The position numbers and the translations under genes are program-made. Below the pieces are notes generated by a model. That model was not told the origin of the DNA. It saw only the letters and a program-made list of their open reading frames with translations, and made no database searches. From NCBI GenBank assembly GCA_027600665.1, contig JADGJL010000935.1, forward strand, positions 1-11,839: a stretch of 11,839 nucleotides of DNA, in the 5' to 3' direction. This stretch comes from Irineochytrium annulatum (taxonomy: Eukaryota > Chytridiomycota > Chytridiomycetes > Chytridiales > Chytridiaceae). Positions 1-7,709 of this stretch are shown piece after piece. The first letter of the stretch is position 1, and the number at the start of each line of letters is the position of its first letter.

Positions 1-143
1 GGGATGACGGGCTCGTTCTGGGGGAGGCTGAAGAGGGGCCGTGGTCAAGGACGTTCGTGATGCGGTTGGAATGGTTTGTTCGGTTCTCCGTCACGACGAA
101 GGCACGAGGGACGTTCGTCGGCGCCGGAAATATCCCAGCCTGA
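1..143. other. Left-edge coding-like fragment, strand unresolved
   Basis: Two readings look coding and cannot be separated by eye. On the + strand, the frame whose codons begin at position 3 is open for 46 codons and stops with TGA at 141-143; it would be the C-terminal end of a gene entering from the left, with motifs such as GPWSRTFVMRLEW and a FVGAGNIPA end. On the - strand, a frame is open from about 132 to the edge and is preceded by a TTTCAG acceptor-like sequence; it would be an exon containing FPAPTNVPRAFVVTEN followed by a Ser/Pro-rich stretch. GC-rich DNA keeps several frames open by chance, so either or both may be spurious. I recognise no family in either. Confidence 0.25.
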
Positions 144-585
144 AACACTTTCACATGCTCACAGAATCAATCGACAACGAATTTCAGATTTCAGCGCGCG
201 ACGGTGAAGCAGGCGCCCCAACGGTAAACCGTGCAAATCGCAACTCGTCTCATCGTCGTGCGTCGCGTGAACACCGCCAGCCGCCCGCATAGTCGCGCGC
301 GGGCGCGGTGCCGGCCGGCCAGCCCCTCGTGCAAGCTCGTGCTCATGAAAAAGGGTGAAAAGGGGGGCAAAGGCCGGGTCGGGTGGATGTACCATTGCGG
401 GCTGTGGTATTCCGCGACAGAGGTCGCTTTATCCTGCTTTCTTCTTGCACAACGTGCGCGTTAAGCCCACGCGCGTACTTAGCATCACGGCCGTTCCGCA
501 TTATACCTGAACAGGTTTACTTTCGCATTCAAGAGAAGCGGCGGAGAGCATTATTATTACAATTACTACTTCATAACGCGGCAAA

Positions 586-601
586 CATCCTCGCGAGGAT
601 G
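586..601. repeat. Perfect 16-bp palindrome
   Basis: CATCCTCGCGAGGATG is its own reverse complement over all 16 bases, centred on TCGCGA. It lies outside any recognised gene, just after an AT-rich stretch. It could be a binding site for a dimeric regulator or a chance palindrome. Nothing nearby decides its role. Confidence 0.6.
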
Positions 602-651
602 ATAATGTTGAAAGATGTTTGAAAGATCAACTGAGATGGGCTGATGGATAA

Positions 652-689
652 CGGACGCGCATCGCCGGACCCGGACGCGGACGCCGGAC
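652..689. repeat. Degenerate CCGGAC hexamer-like repeat
   Basis: CGGAC begins at 652, 666, 672, 678 and 685, so the central copies are spaced 6, 6 and 7 bases apart. It is a short, imperfect, CpG-dense tandem array of about 40 bases. If translated it would give a short Asp/Pro/Ala-rich or Arg/Thr-rich peptide depending on frame. No gene is assigned here. Confidence 0.5.
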
Positions 690-993
690 GAGTCGGATCG
701 GGATGGCGCCGATGAAGGATTGGCACTCTGTGTGGGGGCGCTCCCTTATGATGCTGTGTTGGCGAAATCGCTGGAAATCATGAAGGAGATCACCACCGCG
801 CAGCAAATCATGGCACAACTCCCCGCCCCCATGGCTGCGCACTCTCGCTCGCGTGCTGGTCCATCCTCACGTGAGGTCGCGAGACAAAATCCAGCCCGTA
901 TCTTTTTCACGGGTTCAGGTCTCTTGGGAGCCGACGTTGGAATCCAGGCCGCGCCTGGCCTAAAAAAATACAAGACATCTGCATTGTTACGAG

Positions 994-1056
994 TAGTGGA
1001 CGGGTGTATGCCTATACGGTTTAGATGTCGTCGTTATGGCGTAAACCCGTCCACTA
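994..1056. repeat. Long imperfect hairpin (19-nt arms)
   Basis: The left arm at 994-1012 (TAGTGGACGGGT, then GTATGCC) is matched by the reverse complement of 1038-1056 at 17 of 19 positions. The outermost 12 bases match perfectly, and the loop is 25 nt (1013-1037). An arm this long is far above what is expected by chance in a window of this size. It lies in a gene-poor, less GC-rich stretch. Candidate roles include a structured RNA, a terminus-like or recombination site, or the remnant of a small foldback element. No flanking target-site duplication was evident by eye. Confidence 0.65.
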
Positions 1057-2086
1057 GCACTATTAAAGCACAGTTCGTTGCAAGCTGGCTTACTTTACAA
1101 AACGGTACGGATAAATCTGGAGCCTACATCTGGGTCAATTATACACTCTACATCTGCAGGTTGTCCAAAATGCATTAATTTAGTATTGGATAAGAATTGA
1201 GTTGAAAAACGCTTCATTGCAAGTTCATCTAGCTGACCTAGTGAACACATAGGAAGAATGGCCAACCGATAATTCTTCGATTGCAATGATCGCATCTCTA
1301 CCTTCTTCCACATTCAAAGGGAGGTATGATGCACGGCTGACTTCCAAGCCAGAGCTATCTGCTGTGTTTCTGAAGCTATGGTTATGAGATAGACGACGCC
1401 GGCGAGGATGCAGGCGGCGCGTGGGGGATGGACGGGAGGTGCTGAGGGGGACAAGGACGGGAAAGGTGGAGGCGGCGTCCGCCGACAGACGGCAAAAACA
1501 AAGCGGCTGCAGGGAACGAGGCGGCGCAGCTCGACGTCGATGACAAGAAGGCAGCGGGGAACGAGGACAATGAGCCACGACAGCAACCTGGATGTGTTAG
1601 ATGACCCCTCCTCATTTGAGATGGTTTGTACTCGGCACGTGATCACTTTGTTCCATCCAAAATTCACTACTCATTTATTCCGTTCTAGCTTTTTTTACAC
1701 ATTAAACAAAAAAAACCCAAAGAAATTTAGGAATTTTTGTATTTTCAGCTTACCAGTAGGGGGGAAGAAACATGCAGTAACCAGCCGCAACCGGACAAGT
1801 TTGACCGCCAATACTTTCTCAACAACATCATGCATTATTTTTCATAAACGACATTGTTGTATTTACATTGCTGTCGTTTACTTGCAGAGTGGGTGCCTGC
1901 TAATAGTACAACAAAAACTCCGTCCATTTTCTTTTTAGAAAAAAAAGGACAAATTGTGATGAGCTAAGAGTCTCAAGGTGGTGTAGCGAACGGAAGACCG
2001 TCGTCGGGTCGTGACTGCTCTGCTGGCAAATCATTCAGAACAATATCTCCCTGGCAATCTTTGACATCCGCGCTGAACCTTTCAAG

Positions 2087-3535
2087 ATGCTCGCAACGCA
2101 GGCACCCCCGCAGCTGCCGAAGGGCGGGGTGACGCAGACGATAGAGGATGGCGGCCAGTACGATCCGGCCTCGACGCGCCAGGGGGGTGCTGAGGCTTAC
2201 TCGTTCGCCTCGGAGCCGAAGCCCGTGGCAGCTAGAAAGAAGTACAGAGACCCCATGGAAAAGGAGCAACGACCACCGTGAGTGACTCGCTTGCTCTTCT
2301 TAGGCGTACTCAGTCGGCGATGTGATTGATGGGGGGTGACTGGTGCGATATGGAATATTCGACCCAAGCGTGAGAGGTCGTTCGTGGCAGATAGCGCCAC
2401 CGGCGAACTGCCGAAAAAAACTCCTTTGAGAGATACTGTGTTCTACGGCGTAAGACAGAAAGCCTGACGTTTACCGCAATACTTTAGGCCAGTCAATATT
2501 ATGTACGATCGCCGTATACACAGGGGAAATACCTACGCCTCCCCGATGATCCCTCTGGTACGTTGGCGCTCTTGATTGAGGATTGAAGGCTGAACGTAAT
2601 GCATATTAGCACGCACAACCCGATCCCGTTGAGGTTCAACGGCAGAACGACCTGAAACGCAGGTTGAAGGCGAAGCGTCGCGCGGAGGCCCAGCGCCGTG
2701 TCCGGACCCCGGAGCCCGTGGACGGCCGACGGCATATTGACGTCCAAACCGACCTTTACCTCGAGGAGCTCTCGGATAAGGTGCCTGAAGCCTTCGCTGC
2801 CACCCAAACGGACGCTTTCCTCGACCGCGCGCCTTCGCCTCTTTATATCCCGCAGAAGAGCGGCGTCGACGTGTCGACGCAGGTGTTGGAGGGCGAGCTG
2901 TTTAACTTCGATTACGAAGTGGCGCCGTTGTTGGAGGTTATTGTTGGGAAGACGATCGAGCAGTCGCTTATGGAGGTTATGGAGGAAGAGGAGTTGGAAA
3001 CCTTGAGGAAGCACCAAGTTTGTGGCTTCTTCTTTGTTAATTGTGGATCACGTTATCTTACGAGCGATGCAGAGAGACCACGAAGAAAGGCGCAACGCCG
3101 AACTCGCTGAGGTGCAAAGGTTGGAGGATGCGGAGCGCCGGCGGACGGAGGAGAAGGAGAGGCGTTTGGCGGAGCAGATCCGTATCCTGAAGGAGAAGCA
3201 GGAAGCGGCGGAAAAGATTTCTGCGCGGGCCTTTGCGCAGGCCTACCTTGCGAACCTCGTCCCGTCCGTCCTGGACTCACTTTCAAACAACGGCTACTTT
3301 TACGACACGGTGGAAAAGGAGGTCGAGACGCTATTCTTGCCTTGGCTGTCCTCAGAAGTTGAGAAGAACTTGGACAAGATTCGCTTGGCGCGGATGGTCA
3401 CGGACGGTAAGGCTATTGGTGGTTTTGTTTCGGCACTAAATTTCTTCGCGTTCGTCAGATATCATTCGTAATGCAGCTGTCACTTTCCGTAGCGAGGGAG
3501 ATTTGCCAAAGCACGAGAAAGAGAAGGCCCGCTAG
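2087..3535 (+). CDS. RSPH3: Radial spoke head protein 3 (RSP3-type AKAP), 5 exons, 359 aa
   Basis: RSPH3 is the dimeric scaffold of axonemal radial spokes, linking doublet microtubules to the spoke head and controlling dynein in motile 9+2 flagella. The exons I read are 2087-2277, 2488-2557, 2610-3017, 3073-3406 and 3459-3535 (stop TAG). Family landmarks appear in order: YSFASEPKPV near residue 39, NIMYDRR and GNTYA near 67-80, RTPEPVDGRRHIDVQTD near 117-134, and an amphipathic helix VAPLLEVIVGKTIEQSL (about 191-207) matching the RIIa-binding helix. After these come a charged coiled coil with RNAELAEVQRLEDAERR (about 230-246) and a second helix AQAYLANLVPSVLDSL (about 278-293) matching the Dpy-30-domain-binding helix, then a tail ending EKEKAR. 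Joins were chosen because they restore family spacing, for example LRKHQ to RDHEERRNAEL. The start ATG follows CCTTTCAAG, which itself resembles a 3' splice site, so an upstream leader intron is possible. The protein is shorter than algal RSP3. Confidence 0.94.
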
Positions 3536-3724
3536 ATAGAATATGGGGTGTCGTAAAAACGGTGTTTAGTGTTGTGTGCCATATCGCAAGTGATTTGGGA
3601 ATAGTAGTATTGCTTCTTAACAGCTGTCTTGATTGGCCCACAAGCGAAGTGTGGCCGCTCACGGCACATTGGCACGAACCACCAAGTTCAACATCGTCAA
3701 CCAACCGCCACCAAGCTGCACTCT
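3536..3724. other. 189-bp intergenic spacer
   Basis: This spacer separates the RSPH3 stop codon from the CSC1 start codon. It must hold the RSPH3 polyadenylation region and the CSC1 promoter and leader. The leader just before the ATG is A/C-rich (runs such as CAACCAACCGCCACCAAG). No canonical AATAAA or clear TATA box is visible. Confidence 0.5.
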
Positions 3725-6700
3725 ATGGCGCTGACCGACGATGAACCGCGCGGCTACATGGCGCCAGCTGTTGGTCAGTACCGCCCTGAAAGGATCGTCA
3801 GATCGTGACTGAACGCGCCCGTTTGCCGCCACAACACGACCTGCTGACGTGCTGAATTAACCACTCGCTTGCTCAATATAGGTTTGAGCTATGCTCTGAC
3901 CACTTTCTCGGCGGTCGGGATCATCTGTCTGATTATATTCTGCTGCGTGCGGACTGTGTTCAAGGATGTGTACTCGCCAAGGAGATTTTTAAAGAGGTTC
4001 GTCCTTCAGACATCGATTGAACTGACAGAGTTGTAGTGGTCGTCCCCCTCGTCTGCCGAAGGGCTTCATTAACTGGATTGGTGTCGTCTGGGCCGTCCCG
4101 GAATCCTTTTTTATTACCACAGTAGGCCTGGATGGAACCATGGTAGGTGCATTGTAAACCCTGTCTCCCCGTTTGACATCCTTTCTACAGCTGCTTAGGT
4201 TCTTAAAGAGCTCGATGTATTTGTTTTCCGTCCTCAGTATCCTTGGCTTGTGTCTTGTCGCCCCTGTGAACTATCTTTCCAACCCTACTTCGCCGTATAA
4301 TTTGACGGAGGCGGACGCATTGAAGCTGATATCATTTCAAAACGTGCCGGTGAAGTCACCGTGGCTACGAGTCCACCTACTCTTTACGTGGATCTTTTCC
4401 TTTATCGCCTATGGATATCTGGTGGTCTTTTACCGGGGACACGTTGATTTGAAGTTGAATCATACGGAGCATGTTCTACGTCGGACTCGGCTCAGCAAGA
4501 TAGATATGCGCTCACTCATAGTGTACGGAATCCCCCGAGAGATTCGAAACGAGGTCGACCTTGCAGCTTACTTCGAGTCTTTGGGCATCGGTTCCGTGGA
4601 AAATGTTGTGATCTGCAGGAAGTGGAACAAGCTTCGCTCTGCTGTGAGCAACCGGGCGTACTACTTACAGCAACTTGAGCGGGTGTTTTTTCATGTCAGG
4701 AAGGCTGTGGCGACGAAGAGGGCTGATTCCAAATTTGGATCCTGGTTCCTGAAGCGGTCGGGAAGTTCGAATTTGTCGGAGTCGCACAATGGAGTCGGAA
4801 GGTCCGGGTCTGCCGAGCAGCTCAACGGAGATCGTGCGGACGAGCGATTAATCCATGGGTGGGACAGTTTGGACAATCACGGCACTTTCGTGACAGCGAC
4901 GTCACCGTTGATAGATAGGCGGCGCTTTTCAGCTTCAGACCCGAACAACGATCCGTCGTTGTTTGAAATCATGAACTTTCTGGATGCTGTGAACCCCAGC
5001 CTCCGCCCAACGCATAAGACCGGGTTTATGGGCCTCTTCGGCGAGCAGGTGGACTCCGCTGACTACTACGCGGAGAAATACAAAGAAGCGGATCACATTG
5101 TTCACGATCTTCGGAAGATTCCCGAGCGGTCTCCACCTACTGCGATCGGATTTGTGACTTTTGAATCTCCGGAAAGCGCGGTATGTTAGATCTCACTTTT
5201 ATCAATACATTACCTTGGCTGTGTTTAATTTAATAACAGACCATTGCCGCTCAAGTTATTTTAGCTCGGCGCCCGTTTGCTTGTATGGCTAAAATAGCGC
5301 CAGAGCCACGTGACGTTTACTGGCCTAACCTATCTTCAAGCGTCGCGGATACCTCAATGAAAGTATTGCGGAGCTTAGTCGTCAACACGGTCCTCATCGG
5401 CATAATTTTTGCCTCTACTGCGTTTATCGGTTTTCTCTCGGGCGTGATCTTGTCGAATGTGGACGCCGACAAACTTCCGATCCTGAGGGACTTCTTTGCT
5501 CGTTTGGGCAAGCCATTGAACGACTTTCTTAAAGAAGTCGTGTTCGTTGTTTTGTTTAACGCCTGGACCTCCTCGCTACCGTCTTTGCTGATTGGTCAGT
5601 CTCGCAATATTTTAGTCTGATTCGGCGTGACTAAGGCTTTCTTTAGTTCTGTCGCAACTTCAAGGTCTAGAGGCTGTGAGCTGGATTGAGATGTCACTGT
5701 ACTCCAAGTAAGATTGAAAGCCAGTGATAGTATTCTCATAACTTAAGATATTTCTACTATTTGCTTTACAACATTCTTTTGGTCCCCGTTGGGACAAGTA
5801 TTTGGAAGAAAGTAGTAGCGTCCGAACCTTTTGATTTTATTGACCTGTTGGCTATAAATCTGCCACGTGTAAGTATTTCACTGTTTAGGAAAAGGTGTGA
5901 TTAATTTAATTACAGACCGCCCCTGTATTTATGGGCTGGGTGATTTTACAAGCTAGTGCAATTAACCCCGCTCAGCTCCTGCTTGTAGGTCCGTTAATTC
6001 TGACTTGGCTTGTGCGTTTGATGCCGTGGTCTCGGACAAGCCCTCGAGATGCCTCCGATGCTTACTATCCATCCTTGCTGACCTCACTCAATTACGGCGT
6101 CACCTATGGAGTATCATCTGTCATTTGGGTCACGGGTTTAATTTGTAAGTCTAGGCTCTCATAGTTTGGTCGCTAACTGCTGTTAGATTTTTGTATTTCG
6201 CCTCTAGTGTTGCCATTTTGTGCGGCTTTCTTCGCAATTGCATACTTCATTCACAAGTACTTCCTACTCTATGTTCACCTTCCGAGGTACGAGACGGGCG
6301 GCATGTATGCCCCGATGGCGGTTCGGCGTTGCCTCGCCGGTATTGTCATTATGCAACTTATGATGATGGGTGTATTGGCAATCACATCCGGGAAGCCTGC
6401 TTCTGAGAGCGGCGAGACACCGTTTGTGGAAGACGAACCCCTAAAGATACCTGCTTACGTACAAATGGTCGTCGGTGTGGTACCGCTGCTGTTCATCTCC
6501 TTGGCGCTTTTTTGGTGGTTTAAAGAAGGATACGACCCGTTGATCCGCAACGCCCCGATGGAGGTGGTCGGAAAGGTGGTGAGGGATTTGACGCGCAGGG
6601 ACGAGCGAGCAAACGGTTCTGTACATTCGGATGTCGCTGGTGGGGCTCGACCGGGGAATCTGGAGGGAGACGACATCGGGCAGCTAGGCCATGGGCTATC

Positions 6701-7586
6701 GCCTTTAGCTCAACGGAGAGGGTTGAAAGTGGGAAGAGGTCGCCACCGAGTGGGTTTGTTAAGCTATGAGAACGGGGACGGGGATACTCTTATTAGACGG
6801 GGCACACTGATGGGTACCGAGATGCAGAGCCCAGTTCCTACCGCGTCGTCTTTGCGAGACGATCAATCAGAAGACGGCCTCAACCCGAATCAGAACACGG
6901 AGGGTGTTGGTGCAGTTGGAAGGGGGACCGCTCCTGTTTCGCCGTCGCAGAGATCGTTCGCGTCATTTGTGCCATCGGAAGCCGGCCGCAATGGCGGACT
7001 GTCGTTGTTCGATGATCCCGTTGAAAACGAGGAATCTAGTCGGGACGAGCATACTGGCTTCAGGCATTCGTCACCCCAAGCGAATCCCGATCTCGAGGCG
7101 AACGGCGGCGGAGGCCAAATGTCTGACAGCGAAGATTACATTTCCTATTCGCTGACTCTCGAGCCTCCGTCGACTCGCGTCCCGGGGATTCTTGATGCGC
7201 CATTGCAGTCGGCGCTAATACAGGAAGGAGACGAGGACGTGAATATGTTGCGTTCGATCGAGCATGGAAATCCGTTGGACGCGCCAGACCTTCAAGTACA
7301 CACCTATATCCACCCGGCGCTGATCGGAAGACTGCCCGTCGCCTGGCTGCCTTCCTCTAAAGTGTCGCAGCAACCGAGGAGGCTGAGGGAAGCGAGGGAG
7401 GAGCAGGTTCGAAGCCAACGGGTACTGTTCCGCCGCATCGTAGGGCGTCAAAAGGTTGCCGTTTCTGCAAGTTATGAAGAAGGAGGGGACGATGAGCCTT
7501 TGGTACATGCCACCGGCCCTTTAGCGCTGGTTCGGAATTTCTTTGATGGCATGAGTTCGTGGGCTCATTTGAATTTGAATGGTTGA
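3725..7586 (+). CDS. CSC1: CSC1/OSCA/TMEM63-family calcium-permeable stress-gated channel, 9 exons, 1141 aa
   Basis: This is a polytopic membrane channel that opens under hyperosmotic or mechanical stress and admits cations including calcium. Exons: 3725-3773, 3882-3996, 4037-4142, 4191-5180, 5240-5594, 5647-5707, 5748-5868, 5916-6144 and 6187-7586 (stop TGA). The layout is that of the family: an N-terminal segment (about 19-39), the linker GRPPRLPKGF (56-65), two segments near 97-116 and 151-170, and a large cytosolic RRM-like region (about 185-440) starting with MRSLIVYGIPREIR. The hallmark APEPRDVYWPNL follows at 440-451, then the channel core from about 464 to 787, including ISPLVLPF (679-686) and LLYVHLPRYETGG (702-714). 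The intron 8 acceptor at 6186 was chosen because it restores YFCISPLVLPF. The C-terminal tail of about 330 residues is hydrophilic and looks disordered. Inserts in the cytosolic domain (around 290-360) also make the protein clearly longer than yeast Csc1. Subcellular location (plasma or internal membrane) cannot be told. Confidence 0.94.
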
Positions 7587-7709
7587 TTCAATTTGTTCAT
7601 CGTTTGATTGTATACCTTAGCACTAGAACAATTTCATTGCACCGTTGCGCATGTAGCCAAGTTTCCGTAAAAAAAATAATCAGCTTTTCTTCGGTCAATT
7701 CGGTCAAAC
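7587..7709. other. 123-bp intergenic spacer
   Basis: This very short gap lies between the CSC1 stop codon and the RNASEH2A start codon. It includes an A-run followed by AATAAT at about 7671-7680, which could serve CSC1 polyadenylation. It also must supply the promoter or leader of the next gene. A short direct repeat, TCGGTCAA, occurs twice just before the RNASEH2A ATG (7691-7698 and 7701-7707, the second copy shorter by one base). Confidence 0.45.

Larger units (their letters stand above)
144..2086. other. Stretch without a recognisable gene
   Basis: No known protein or RNA family is recognised here. Roughly 290-960 is GC- and CpG-rich, with a degenerate CCGGAC repeat and a perfect palindrome. 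Roughly 960-1340 is poorer in GC and carries a long hairpin. Roughly 1380-1610 is again GC-rich, with several overlapping open frames rich in Gly, Ala, Asp, Glu, Lys and Arg. From about 1620 to 1960 the DNA is AT-rich with A and T runs, including a weak hairpin at 1922-1950 and 9-nt inverted repeats at 1845-1853 and 1872-1880. The last few hundred bases must contain the promoter and 5' leader of RSPH3. A + strand frame open from 645 to 1178 and a - strand frame ending at 1225 have protein-like segments, but no supported start, splice pattern or family. Confidence 0.5.

Noticed and set aside
383..622. + strand frame of 79 codons
   Set aside because: Relies on a run of TTA/CTA leucine codons unlike the codon use of the neighbouring genes, with no family resemblance.
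1225..1578. - strand frame ending NVEEGRDAIIAIEELSVGHSSYVFTRSAR
   Set aside because: The last 48 codons look protein-like, but the upstream part is Arg/Pro/Ser-rich noise from GC-rich DNA and I found no convincing splice acceptor or family.
1922..1950. Weak AT-rich hairpin GTCC-T-run / A-run-GGAC as a bacterial-type terminator
   Set aside because: Eukaryotic context, imperfect stem dominated by A and T runs, and no gene ending upstream; best seen as simple sequence.
2499..3017. - strand open frame of 172 codons over RSPH3 exons 2 and 3
   Set aside because: Antisense shadow of strongly conserved RSPH3 sequence, crossing its intron 2.
3018..3072. Alternative RSPH3 join using donor 3022 or including the RAMQ codons upstream of 3073
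   Set aside because: Those joins add residues or need a non-AG acceptor; 3017 to 3073 restores the exact family spacing LRKHQ-RDHEERRNAEL.
6187..6209. CSC1 intron 8 acceptor at CCTCTAG (6209 region) instead of TGTTAG (6186)
   Set aside because: It would lose YFCISPLV, which matches the conserved ISPL(I/V)LPF segment of the family.
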